Part shown: positions 32,109 to 43,364 of the stretch, one piece after another
Numbering within the stretch: position 1 is the stretch's first letter
Layout of the letters: each line of letters opens with the position of its first letter
Source: Prostheceraeus crozeri
Taxonomy: Eukaryota > Platyhelminthes > Polycladida > Euryleptidae
Assembly: GCA_907163375.1 (NCBI GenBank)
Contig: CAJQUW010003042.1
Coordinates: 62,001-126,000 of the forward strand
Direction of reading: 5' to 3'
Length of the DNA: 64,000 nucleotides
Translations under genes and position numbers: made by a program
The notes under the pieces: model-generated
Databases searched by the model: none
The model's input: the letters and a program-made list of their open reading frames with translations, nothing else
Told to the model about the DNA's origin: nothing

Positions 32109-32721
32109 CAGTACGCGACAGCAAGTTGTCATTCACCATAAAAACACAAGCTATTTGTCCATTTGAAATGCATTGTATTGAAATGAGTACAGATTTATAG
32201 TGAAAAAACAGTTGCTTACCAAACATTTGTATCACTAACTGTTTGAATAGCTTAGTACTTCGTCCATTCACCCTTTGAATCTATGACTGGTTGAATTCTC
32301 CTTGGCATTGATTCCACCAATTTTGCACACATTACCTTTATTTCTTGGTCATGATGCCACATCCTCAAGAAATTTGAGACCTGCTCTTGCTTTGATTTGC
32401 AGTGAGCTCTATTCATGCGCATTTTTGCAATTACCCACAAATTTTCGATAGGGTTAAGGTCTTCGCGTGAATCTCGACGCAATAAAGATTAATGACTGAA
32501 TGTGCGCTTTGCATTGAATATTAAATGTGATGAATCAATCACAGTAGTATCCAAGTGAGACAAGATATCCCTCCGTAACCATGAATGGACAGATTTTGAA
32601 CAACAACAAAGGAACATAGAAATTGGCGTAGTTCATTATCTTAGCGGCATAGTATTCTAACCAAGTTCAAAGCGCAAATATCACATGGAATAAATGTATG
32701 ACAACTTGCTGTCGCCTGCTG
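32109..32721 (-). mobile_element. Deleted Tc1-like transposon
   Basis: Inverted ends are CAGTACGCGACAGCAAGTTG on the left and CAGCAGGCGACAGCAAGTTG as reverse complement of the right, continuing with TCAT (22 of 24 bases alike). TA flanks both sides (32107-32108 and 32722-32723), the Tc1/mariner target. The minus strand keeps the last quarter of a Tc1-type transposase. The 613-bp length means an internally deleted copy. It sits 39 bp inside the right end of the hAT-type element. Confidence 0.85.
32252..32482 (-). pseudogene. Tc1-like transposase, C-terminal fragment
   Basis: Residues near the N-terminus read DLNPIENLWVIAKMRMNR, the conserved end of the Tc1/mariner catalytic domain; the Glu of PIEN is the third acidic residue of the DDE triad. 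The frame then reads LVESMPRRIQPVIDSKG and ends in EWTKY, the family's usual C-terminus. The paired helix-turn-helix domain and the first two catalytic Asp residues are absent, so the fragment is not functional. The first six codons (MRRDSR) look like sequence beyond the deletion breakpoint. Confidence 0.88.
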
Positions 32722-32770
32722 TAACTGATGAGGCCCCGCGTACCACAGGTTAGGAACTTCTGGTATAAAT

Positions 32771-35700
32771 AATGCATCACCCTTTGCTTGATTTGGGGAG
32801 AATTGAGGGAAAATATCTGAAATATTAGCTTTTCCTAGAACATAGATGATCTGCTCGCAAGTTTCCAAAACAATAAAACTCAGCTAATGAGCGGCAGTAA
32901 AGGCAAGTAATGTTGTCTTTTTATAGCAGCATGTCGGCGGAGGATTGGAAGGATGCAGTTGGCTAAACTGCCAAGCGCAGCAAAAAGGAGAAGTCCTCTG
33001 TTAATGTTTTAATGTGCTATAGGCCTACACTGTCCATCCAAGTCCGACTCTACTATCACCTAATCTGAAAATGCTATGGAACATGCACTGGTATATAGCT
33101 CATGTGTCTGTGATAGACAGACTTTTTAGATCGGCTTATCTGTAGGCCTACTCGGATAGTCTATAGTGGCAAGATAATGATTAGAAAAACATGTAGAAAT
33201 TGTCAACACGAAGTTTTTGATTTAATCACTTCATTCATTTTTGTGAGAAACTGTAGTGTACCTTAACTTTCATAAATTCGTTTACAGATATCAGAGAGTT
33301 TGAAAATTGCTATATTGAAATTACAATACTGAAACTGCTGTACATTTTTGAAGCATGTACATTGGTAAAATTAGATTTGCGGTGTAAAGAATGCACAATG
33401 TCTAATTCTTGGTTACAGCTGGCTGTGAGAGAAGTTTTGCGATGCTATGTGCGGTTTCGCTACCGATTGCTGTTTACCATGCCAAGTAACTGAGCAGTTC
33501 CTTCTGAGAATGACTTCTCCATGGAAGACAACTTCATAAAACATGCGCAGATAAAATGTGGACAGACGATTTTCCTATAAAATGATCCATTCATTTAGAA
33601 CTTTGCTGAACATCTAAAATGTTCGTTCATCTGTGGACAAACATTAGAAAATGTCCGATAATAGAACAATAGGGACATTATTGATATTGAAATCATTGAC
33701 AGCGACATAGATATTGCAAACTTCTGACCCCGAGAGTCTGTCTTAATTAGGCCTTTAACGAGCGATGCGTGCAGAGCACGTCATGCATGAATTGTCTAAA
33801 TTCTCTACGATTTGAAAGATGCCATTGGAGGATATTTAAAATGTACGTGCACAGCACTTCCAACAATTGTGTGAATCTCACTTTGGTCATGAAAGGATTT
33901 AATTAATGAACAAAGTGGAATTGTTTAGTTTCTTTATCATCTCTTACAAAATTTGTTTTGCATATTTACTTGATGACATATCTGCGATAATCAAATGTGC
34001 ATTTTAAAAATGTATAGTACAGCCGGAGATGTCATGAACCTAAATAACATGATCCAGTACAAAACTTGACCAGTCGGAAAAACATAATGGAGAGTGACAG
34101 GTGAAGAACTATTTTCTTCAAGCAAAAAAAAGAATCCTGTCCAACGATTCTTCTTCTAAGTCATTCTTGAGTTCTCAAGATGGAATTGCTTTGGGAATAC
34201 AAACTTTCCGCAATTCATACTACCAAGGCGTCGCATATTGTTATCTTCAAGCTCTCAGTTGTTTATCTTTCATACATGTCAACTGCCTATCAGACGCCAT
34301 TCGAGTTTTGCTCATTTTCTTCGTCAAAGGCTCTCAATTTCTAAAAATAAGAATACAGTAAACGGATTCTTGTGTAAATTTTGGCATCAGCGTTATCGCA
34401 TACAATTATCAATAACTCAGGCGAATGGTAGAGAGGATGTCTATGAGACTGTCGCCAATACATGTTTCATACTCAACGATGATATCCCTGCCGGGCTCTG
34501 AGGCTCAATGATATCCCGAGGACGATTTGGGCCCTTTCCTCAACTGATAATTGCATGAAAATCACTTTCTATACAGGTTGTGTTCGCTTGCTATTGCTCG
34601 TCGATCTTCGCACTCTGCATGCATCAATTTCCAAAAATATTGTTAGAATTTTGACCCTCTGACAAATCCTGTTTGTAAAGTTTCTTAATGATTCCACAGT
34701 GCATTTGTATATCGACATTCTATAGCTCTACGTTCTTCAAAGTGAAACTTGTAAGCAGCATGCATGTGCATTAAGAAGATATAATGATTACATAAACTGC
34801 TGTATTGAAAGTTGCTGCCAATTTCCGTCGGTAAAGCAGCTTGTTATTGCTTAGAAAAAGGACTGTGAAAGTATTCAAAGGATGTAAAATTCAAAATGCG
34901 TGCAGGTTTATGCTCACATAATGTTGCGTTTACACTTCACTGGGAGTGCATCGGTAGAGTTGAACACGTAGCTATGAAAACTCGGTGGGAAAGTAAGACG
35001 CATAGCTATAGAGTTGTCGGAGAAAATTTATCTCCTTTTTCTAATTTTTGACCGTACTATGTATGATAATAGCTTGTTAATTGAGTTGATCTAGTCACTC
35101 AGTATAAAGTTAAAATATTAATTTCGTTTGATATGCTTAGCATTCTTCTTTGGCATTGGCTCCTCCAGAACAGAAGTTTGTACTACAGTGCGTTTCATAA
35201 AATATGGCTCTCTCTAAGTTGCGTCTTGAATGACCAGCATGGTGATAAACTATGTTGTCTGATTCTAAAAGATCTTCTTAAATTCTTATGCATACATGCT
35301 ATGTAGTTACGTACCCATTAAAGATTATCAACCATTCTGAACTGAGCAAATCTGACTGTTATGCTTCAAGTTTGCTAATAAAACACGCTCAATTGAGGCA
35401 TTGACCTTATTGGACAGTTCAACATCTCCGCTAAAAGCCAGTGGTGCATATATCCTCGAGCAAAACTGAAAATCAATTAAGTTTGAAACCCATAGCGACC
35501 TAGCAGCATCATTTTGATGATGTAGTTTTGAGGTAATGATAGACATTAATTCCCATTTTTTGCTGTAATCTTCCGTTCTCCTCATCTGTTTCTCTTTTCT
35601 TCCTTATGCGATGGTTCTAGTCCTCCCACGTTTGTTCTATGAAGTCGATCAGTTCACGACTCATGTCATAAGACATAGGTTGAAGGTTCCACATAGTTCC

Positions 35701-37087
35701 TCTCTGACAATTCCATCCATGACGATTCTTTATTGGTTGTTCAGATTATATTGCATTTCATGATGCATCATTTTTGTTTATGCATTCTTGTCTTTGGATT
35801 CTGTGGAATTTTTTCTCCCAATCCTCCGATTTGTTTAATTGGAGTGCAATAAAAAATCTAATTAATAGTCTAATAAATCTTATCCATCGTTTTTTACACT
35901 GTGGACCTCTAATAGACTATTATTGTCTCTTGGATTTTCCAATATTTGTTCCAATGGAGCAACAGAAGTTGTGACAAGTTGGTTATGAGCACGATTTCAT
36001 GGAGCTGCTGTTTGTAAGTTGAAGTCGAATTGGCATTTCTTCAATGCATGCTGGAAACCATCTGAGGGCCATACTCGATCAATGAACGCTCGATCATGGT
36101 CGCTCGAAGCAAATGAACGAATTGCAAATTGATGCAGACTTCTGATCAGGAGAGGAAAAGACTATTTCTATGAATTTCTATGAAATAACTATTTTTCTTG
36201 AAAGAGGAAATATCAACTTTTCCTCCCGCAGCTATGTTGTACAGCCCGAACACAGCGAGTGATGGACAGATAGCTAAGGGAGGAAACGTTTACTTCCTCT
36301 CAAAGGAATGTAGCCTTTCATTTTGTGATTTATAGATGTCTATTGTTCATTATAGAAATCATAGACGTCTAAATTTAGAAGTCTTTGACACACAAAGTTG
36401 ATGGTTGCGTCGCGAAATCAATTAGGCCCTAAATAAGAGATACTGCATCTTAAATAAGAGATACTTAACACACTAAATAGTTTTGCACACGGGCCCTATA
36501 TACTGCCTTTAGTATTGCATATCAGAATAAAAAATAACATGGGTCAACTGACCCGTGTTGGCAGTTGATAGTTAGCCAAAACGCCGGTAGTGCTAGTGTT
36601 AAAGTACGAGCTTTTTCCGTTGTATATCGAAAATGAATTTAATGCCTTTTACTATTATCTTACAAAATCCTTAATTTTGAATCTTGTTAACTATAGGACA
36701 TATTTTTTCAAAAAACACGTGCTTTAGAATTTTTGAAACAAATGCATCTCTAAAAGCACATAGTTTAAAGTACGTGCTTCTACGTTATGAACATCTTTTG
36801 TTGAATCCCTGGAGTTAATATGGATTGTTACCCTGGATTATTTTTTCTGAATATTTCGGAATCTGCGGTTCCCAAACATTTAACTATAATCAAATGCGTT
36901 TTCCTACAAATATGCATTCATGAATATCAGCAGTCAGCAGTCACACAAACTACAAGTTTGTTGGTGACCATCTGTAATTAGCATGCTGAGCTAGCTCCAT
37001 CACTGACAACTGCAAAATCAGATGAGTTGTACGACGATAACATGTATTCTCTATTCGCTTTCTTCTAAAGATGGTATCATTCCTTCA
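32771..37087. other. No gene recognised
   Basis: This is a long gene-free stretch. Minus frame 35328-35585 (85 codons) is polar (for example SGDVELSNKVNASIERVLL) and could be an exon, but no domain or firm splice sites are seen. Near 36536-36572 the palindromic word GGGTCAACTGACCC stands out. A possible TTAA-bounded unit lies at 36465-36603, but its ends match poorly. Confidence 0.35.
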
Positions 37088-37091
37088 TTAA

Positions 37092-38020
37092 CCCTCAGAG
37101 ACCTGAGGGGGTCCAGTGGACCCCGGAGCCACATTTTTCTATTTCATTTTTGAGGCTGACGATATATCAACCACTCAAGCCCATACAAAATCATCATTTC
37201 TGACAGTGAAACTGCATGCGTTATTTCATTTCAAGTGAATCAGTAGAAGTGTGCCAGATAGGCCAAGGGGGTTCACTGGACCCCCCTCACGTCTCAGAGG
37301 GTGTAGAAATTTCATCACAAAATTTTTGTAATTAGATGAAAAATGATTTCGAACATGTCCACGATGGTGTATAAAGAGTGAAAGTCATTTATTCATTGTT
37401 TGCATCATGCTCGTAGATGTGCAATGTGTTGGAAGATCGCAAAATGTGCTTTCGCACATGATCTCGCGTGACTGGTTGGCCTATATGAACAACTCGACAT
37501 AGATCGGTGTCCGAAATGAAACCTATCATTATATTCATAGTTGAGCACCAAAAACTGATTGATGAAAAACTTTTCACAGCAGTAATGATAAGTTTGAGAT
37601 CTCCACAGCTGTTTTTTTGATTCTAGAAGTACAGTAATTTTGACTCATTTTAGGAATGTACAAATGGAAAGGATTAGCTGCACGAATTAAATCAATTTCA
37701 TCAAAATCAACTATCTGAGGCTTTATGGTGACACAAAATATCGTAAAGCCGCCTCCTAGTACAAATGATGCTGTACTAAATGTGGTTGACTTACGAAAAA
37801 CACCATATTTTCGCACGTGTTTACTGAGAAGGCTGAAAGTCACTATGGGATTCGTTATACCGACCTGCTACACGCAAACATCATTGTTTTACTTAAAATC
37901 AACTTTCCTAAATGTTTGATATCGATTTAAACAGGTAAGCTAAGCATATGTTAAAGGGGTCCACTGGACCCCCCTCAGGTCTCAGAGGGCCGGGTGTGAA
38001 AAAGCTCAGGTCTCTGAGGG
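37092..38020. mobile_element. piggyBac-type non-autonomous element (TTAA-flanked)
   Basis: Both ends are CCCTCAGAGACCTGAG, identical as inverted repeats over 16 bp, and each is bounded by TTAA (37088-37091 and 38021-38024), the piggyBac target. Inside lie three copies of a palindromic word GGTCCA(G/C)TGGACC or near match (about 37107, 37268, 37957), two of them followed by CCCCTCA(G/C)GTCTCAGAGGG. Internal sub-terminal repeats are a known feature of piggyBac ends. At 929 bp no transposase is present; minus frames 37389-37577 and 37574-37843 show no piggyBac motif. Confidence 0.85.
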
Positions 38021-38231
38021 TTAACCGAAGGCCGCAGGCCTGAGGTTAATATCTATTTTTCCTGAGACTAATCATGCAATATCTGTTATAATACATACTA
38101 GTTCAATGATAGACATCCGACTACTTATTAACCTCTTTTCTGCTTATTAACTGGTATCATAGGAAGTGTAGGCTATCTGTGTCCAAACGTTGGTCAGAAT
38201 TTGATATCTCATGAATATTCATACGTCATGC

Positions 38232-38240
38232 TATATAAGA
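38232..38240 (+). promoter_or_regulatory. TATA-box-like TATATAAGA
   Basis: This strong TATA-like word lies 42 bp before the first ATG of the recombinase relic (38274). It could be the promoter of that element or chance. Confidence 0.3.
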
Positions 38241-38273
38241 TGGGAATGTAATGCATAGACTTGGATAAAAATA

Positions 38274-39540
38274 TTGAAACGTCAAATTCAATTCAGCCAT
38301 ATTAAGATGGACCTGCTAGACCAAGCGCCTACCGCAATATTGGATTTTTCTGTCATTCCAGGCGGAATGATTTCAGGATTAAGTGGATCTGAAATAGACA
38401 AATTAATGAAGCAATATGAAACACCGCCGGACTGTGCAACAACATCACGATTTTCAATGCCGCAATCGGACGCAGCAATTCAAACATTGAAAAAAGACAG
38501 CACACCATTAGCGACTGTCCGTAGAAATAAATTGAGTGTCAACATATTCACTGAGTGGCAAATGAATTGGAAAAGCAAATAAGTGAGATCAAGCAGCCAG
38601 ATGCTCTTGATTATTGGTTCAGTAAATTCGCACTTGAAGTAAGGAAACGTGATGGCACACGATATCCGCGTGACAGTTTGGTTTCCATTATGGCGGGTTT
38701 GAATGCGACAATCAAAGACTACATCGGTCCGGTGAACATCTTCAAGGACGCAGCATTTACCAGAACGCAGGAGTCATTAGATCTATCGATGAAGCTGTCA
38801 ACCGCAGAAGGTGCTGGGATAAGCAAAAAGCAAGCTGAAGTCATTAGTGTAGAAGATGAAGAAAAGTTGTGGACTCATTCTTTTGGAGATACTGATCCGC
38901 AGAAACTCCAAGATACACTTTTCTACCTAAATGGACTGCACTTATCAATGCGCAGTGGACAAGAACATCGTTGCTTGTCAACGAGCCAATTAGAAATAAA
39001 GCATGATCCTCCTTCGCTTATCTATTCAGAAAGTGTAGCAAAACGTACAATGGCGGACTTAAACAGAGAAGAATCGAACCAAAAAAAGTAGTTCACATTG
39101 ACAACGTTTACTACAATAATCCTCAGCGCTCTCATGTCAGACTTTATGAAAAGTATCTATCAGTTCGACCGAAGACAACTGAAGTATTTTCCCTCAGACC
39201 ACTGAAAAACTATTCGACTTTTTGGTACAGCGCGGTACCGATTGGGAACAATACCCTGAGAAGCTTTATGAAACGAATTTGCAAAGCATCTGGTGTTGAA
39301 GGATATAAAACAAACCACAGCTGCACGCAACATGTACAACCAGACTGTACGAATCCGGCTGCGATGACCACGGAATAATGAGAAGAACTGGTCCTAGATC
39401 AAGTGATGGACTGAAACCTTATAAAATAATGGGTGAAATTCATGATTTCAGCAGCAGCGCTCAAATTGACAACAGGCCGGGATCACTTAATCTCAGTGTA
39501 AACAATTCAAAAAAAAATCATATCGACAGCGTCATACATG
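38274..39540 (+). pseudogene. Crypton-type tyrosine recombinase (DUF3504-like), frameshifted
   Basis: Three frames in succession encode the parts of the DUF3504/Crypton recombinase seen in KCTD1-, ZMYM- and QRICH1-related proteins. First: 38274-38582 (TPLATVRRNKLSVNIFTEW). Second: about 38555-39050 (ALDYWFSKFALEVRKRDGT, then DTLFYLNGLHLSMRSGQEHR with the first catalytic Arg). Third: about 39050-39310 (YNGGLKQRRIEPKKVVHI, then TFWYSAVPIGNNTL and GYKTNHS with a catalytic His). A final frame gives TRLYESGCDD, IMRRTGPRSSDG and the Tyr of KPYK. I infer at least three frameshifts. Two active-site positions are changed: Arg to His in LHAT, and His to Pro in GPRSS. It is therefore a dead copy. A decayed host-gene retrocopy is possible but no zinc-finger part is seen. 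Confidence 0.78.
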
Positions 39541-41101
39541 TTCAACTTCAATGCAGGTTGCATCGTGCATTTTTATCAAAGCACAAAATAGTGTTTTCTG
39601 TGCTTTCGTATTTTTGCGAGTATATGAAGTTTGTAAAGTTTTCAGTATTTTTCAATTATTCCATTATTGTGGTTGCGATTTCATAGCTTTTAGTGGTCAC
39701 TAACATTGATATCTGATTTTACTAAAATCAGTCATGAGCTCCTAGGAGTACTTCGATATCTCAACTATTTATTAACCGCAATTATAGAATTATATAATAC
39801 TCCTACGAATTTAAATTTACTACTTATTAACTGGTATAACCGCACCAAGTATGTATTATTGAGTAGGTTAAGGGACTGTATCGATATCTTGGTAGTCTCT
39901 GGCTAATCACAATTTGTTTACAGACTTCTATGATTTGTCCTTTGTAGGAGTTAACTGCGCGAGGAAAAGTTAACTTTCTGATCCCGTGGGACTGAAAAGT
40001 TGGTATTTCCACCCGGCAGTTTGCACAAGAGAGATATCTTCTCACTCCCTCACAAAATGAAAATGTCTTTGAAATCATAAAGAGAGATTCTGAATAAAAG
40101 CGACCAATCGTAATGGACGAGCAGCTGTAGATGCTTTCCAAGCAATTATATTGAAGAATGTCTCTTCGATTTTTCAGCAGCCAATGTCAATGAAATCGTG
40201 TTTATAACCAACATGCCAGAATTTCTGTCTTAGAAATACATAGGTATTTTTAAATCCAATCATTTTACGAAAGACAAGCGAACTGATTCGGCAGACGTGC
40301 AGTTTTGTTGTAGTCAAGAAGTGCACCCTGCTCTACTCGTATGAAGGTTTCCAGTACGACCTCGTTCACCTCACAACTTCGTGCTAGCACCTGGACGAAG
40401 AAGACCAAGATTTGACCCAAGATTGACCAGATTTCAGTAACAGATGTACAACTGGCAATTCTTGAAGACAGACTTTGAAATTCATTTTGTTGATACGAAG
40501 CATACTTTTCTATTAGCATATTTATCCATCGTCTTGGCTTGATATTCGTCATTGGCTTACAATATTCGGCCGATATTCAGCTTTGATTTAATGTTGACAG
40601 CCAAATACTTCATTAATGTATTATTATAGCTTTCTGTCAGAGCTTGACCTATTTTACAAGGCTTCAAATGTTTATGCTAATAATAGAAAATGATAAAAAG
40701 CTTAACATTGTATTAAGCATCTATCATTTCTTAGTTTTTACATATGCAGCATAAATGAAGTACAGTGTAGGCCTAAATAATATCAACGGTTTTATAAATT
40801 TAATAACGGTAACCTATACAAAAATGATGATTAGGCTAATTATTATTAGATGGTGCAAAACATAGGCATATGTTTGATTACCATGTGTAGATATAATTTT
40901 GACTCAAAACGACTACAATAATCAAGTGTAGACAAATACACATTTAGGCCAAATATTGTAAAGTACTCAAAATGTTGGATTCTTTAATTTGGTTGCAGGT
41001 GCTAACATACTGATTTCAAGGACTACTTTTTTTATTTTCCTGGTAAATTCTACATAGGCCTACAAGTATGTATTACACTTGTATTTTTTTACACTATATA
41101 T
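39541..41101. other. No gene firmly recognised; two minus-strand open frames
   Basis: Minus frames 40265-40552 (95 codons, starting MTNIKPRRWINMLIEKYASY) and 39827-40141 (104 codons, containing RRYLSCANCRVEIPTF) have reasonably protein-like composition and lie in tandem. They could be exons of one minus-strand gene. I recognise no domain and cannot join them with convincing splice sites. Confidence 0.3.
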
Positions 41102-41228
41102 TTTTTAATCTTGGGTTTTAAATCTTGGGTGTCACCCAAGATCTTGGTTCGGCACCCCAAGATTCTTGGGTACCCCCAAGATCACCCAAGACCCAAGATT
41201 AAACCCAAGACCCAAGATCCAACCTTGG
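41102..41228. repeat. Inverted cluster of CTTGGGT / ACCCAAG words
   Basis: The first part carries ATCTTGGGT units and the second part ACCCAAGAT units, about ten in all. The block can therefore fold into several alternative hairpins (for example TTAATCTTGGGT near 41105 with its complement near 41191-41202, and GATTCTTGGG with CCCCAAGATC). It is a small palindromic tandem repeat; its origin is unknown. Confidence 0.8.
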
Positions 41229-41989
41229 TGAAAAATTTGTCTGATATCTTCTAGGGAAATTCTCATCGACTGATTGACCGGATAGAGACGAAGCTTGGTG
41301 ATGATAATAAGATAAAGTCATCATCAGATCATTTCAAAAATTTCAAAATTTGGAACTAAATATAATTCGTCCAATTTTCACTCCACCGTCTGGTAATAAA
41401 AAATTGATTTCACTCTGAAACTTCTCTTCAATGTAACAATCTTCATCATTTTCGTTTTCTATCACAAGAGAACTCTGAAAAGAAATGATCTACGGCCAGT
41501 TCTAATGAACAGTTTGTATTATTCTATCCTTGTCATGTTTTTGTGTAGGGAGAGAGGGACAGATAGGAAGTCAGACGGCCGGAAACGGTGGAATCAGTCT
41601 AACTGTCGCCTCATTCCTGTCTGTTCAGGGCGATGACGTTCTTTTCAGGATTTCTTCTTCACTTTTCTGAACTGAATCAGTTTTTGCATAATATTTAATG
41701 GTAGAGAGATAACGACCGTATTGTGGGACGCAAAGTCAGACAAAGTGTTCCCAACTTCTTAGCAGAAATGGTGAAGGATTTCAAATTTGAATAAATTCAT
41801 TTCTCAGCTTCATGAGTTTGAACGTAAAGAATGTGACAGCTGCTGAAACTGAGATGCATCACTTTTTTAACAAGTAACCTGGCAATCAATAATTTTATCA
41901 AATCTCAATAAATGCGACCGTCACAAGATCGTCCCCTGAATCGAATCCTGCGCGCAGGTGCTACTTTACTCAATGCATGTACTCGTAAG
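41229..41989. other. No gene recognised
   Basis: Ordinary AT-rich DNA. No supported feature before the TA-flanked element C1. Confidence 0.4.
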
Positions 41990-41991
41990 TA

Positions 41992-42826
41992 CACTGTAAA
42001 TCGCTGGATACAAAAATTACATACAAACATATACCAAATTCACATACAATTTGAAACTAACATTTGATACGAGATTCTCGTATGTTTTTCATACGACATC
42101 TCACTTACTTTCATATGTGATTGGTATGTAGTGATGCGAACAATTCTATCTATGATTGGCTGTTTTACAATGAAAAACGAGTTGTTGGTCTGTTATAAAT
42201 ACGAGATCCGATGCAAATTTATCATCATTCGTATGCCTCTGGTATGTAGAGCTTTAAGTCGCATAGCAAATAAATATATGTTACATACTACTGTCAAGCA
42301 AATTTTTCAGTAATACCAGTTGTGAATATTTCTTTGTGATAGTGATATTTAACTAGATTAGCTTTACTGTAAATTTCATGGAGAATGTCGGCGTTGCCAC
42401 TTGCCTGGTAACATTATCAGGACGTGTGGTTAGCTCTACTTCATGAACCAAGTCGATCAACATCAATTCATTCAAGCGATGTCTTTCGTGCAACCATATT
42501 GACTTATATATCTCAAACACAACTATTTTTGCGTTCATGTATTATAATGTGTTTTTTATCTCGGATTGATATAATATGCTTAATTTCAAAATTACATAAT
42601 GCATATTTGTTGATGGTTGAATACTTATTGATTATTTATGAAATAACTTAGACGTACATATATTAAAATCGAATTAATTATTGTAATTATGACTCTTGAA
42701 TATTATTATCTCACTACTTACAAAACAGTAGTAACATTAGTGTGATCTTTATTGACAAAAGGCCTTAAATCAACATACTTTCGCATCCATCCTTCGTATG
42801 TGATTGGTATTGAGCGATTTACAGTG
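41992..42826 (+). mobile_element. TA-flanked DNA element, family C copy 1
   Basis: The left end CACTGTAAATCGCT and the right end AGCGATTTACAGTG are perfect 14-bp inverted repeats flanked by TA (41990-41991 and 42827-42828). The same family is present at 59728-60669. Internal landmarks are GATACGAGATTCTCGTATG, whose arms ATACGAGA/TCTCGTAT pair, and the sub-terminal word TATGTGATTGGTAT near both 42115 and 42798. Length is 835 bp. The TA duplication suggests a Tc1/mariner-type transposase acting in trans. The 60-75-codon frames inside carry no transposase motif. Confidence 0.85.
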
Positions 42827-42978
42827 TACGCTACAAGTACGTTAAAGCTTCTTAGTGAGTAGCACCCCATCATCGGATGCGGCTTTAATTGGTTTCATTA
42901 GTTGGCAGAATTAAATCCGCCCTCCACGTGCCTGTGTTAGAGCAGTTCCTTCCTGGATATTTCACGTTCTCAACAGAT

Positions 42979-43100
42979 GGTCCGGTGGCCTTGTGGTTAG
43001 TGGCATGCTTGTGCGTCCTCCAGCTCCAACGTCGTCAATTCGAGCCCACCCACAGCTGATGACTCCTGGCAGGCCGAAACATGTCTCCTGGTGGCTATGT
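42979..43100 (+). mobile_element. tRNA-derived SINE-like unit
   Basis: A-box-like TGGCCTTGTGGTTAGTGGC (near 42985) and B-box-like AATTCGAGCCCAC (near 43038) have tRNA-like spacing. They are followed by CTGATGACTCC and AGGCCGAAACATGTC, the sort of element tail found in tRNA-derived repeats. The 3' end and target duplication are not defined. It is not a functional tRNA, as no acceptor stem closes. Confidence 0.55.
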
Positions 43101-43291
43101 ATGTTGAGATTTGGGGAATAGCATCGATTTTCTAGCATATTTATCTTATGCACTGCAGAGAAAGAAATGAATGATTGATTAGTCCTGAAAAAGTGATGCA
43201 ACAAATTACAGGACCTGTCGTGCAGCTCCGTACAACATTAACAACAATGAGATTAAATACACGATAGATCAGATTGCCATGCAAAAGATGT

Positions 43292-43364
43292 GCGGCTGGT
43301 AGGATTCGAACCTACGACCAAGGTTAACTAGACCTGCGCTCTAACCAACTGAGCTACGAGCCAC
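43292..43364 (-). tRNA. tRNA-Thr(AGT)-like sequence, probably a repeat-borne pseudo-tRNA
   Basis: On the minus strand the 73-nt sequence has a D-arm (GCTC, loop AGTTGGTTA, GAGC), an anticodon loop CTAGTTA whose central AGT would read Thr, a perfect T-arm (GTAGG TTCGAAT CCTAC) and an acceptor stem GTGGCT/AGCCGC with one wobble. Defects are one extra base between acceptor and D-arm, an anticodon stem with a mismatch at its base, and a pyrimidine where a purine normally follows the anticodon. A related unit at 63133-63211 shares flanking sequence outside the tRNA part, so this is more likely a tRNA-derived repeat than a gene. Confidence 0.55.

Larger units (their letters stand above)
30916..32762. 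mobile_element. hAT-type non-autonomous element carrying two nested insertions
   Basis: The left end reads CAGTGGTTCCCAACCTTTTT, a classic hAT terminus. The right end, reverse complemented, reads CAGAAGTTCCTAACCTGTGG. Flanking octamers GTGTAAAG (30908-30915) and GTATAAAT (32763-32770) match at 6 of 8 positions, as expected for an old 8-bp duplication. Inside lie family-A copy A3 and a deleted Tc1-like element. With those removed about 0.7 kb remains, the size of a non-autonomous hAT derivative. No hAT transposase sequence is seen. Confidence 0.7.

Noticed and set aside
36465..36603. Small TTAA-bounded piggyBac-type element
   Set aside because: The two ends (TTAACACACTA and TTAACACTAGC as reverse complement) agree for only a few bases.
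43292..43364. A functional tRNA-Thr gene
   Set aside because: There is an extra base before the D-arm, an anticodon-stem mismatch and a pyrimidine after the anticodon, and a related unit with shared flank lies at 63133.
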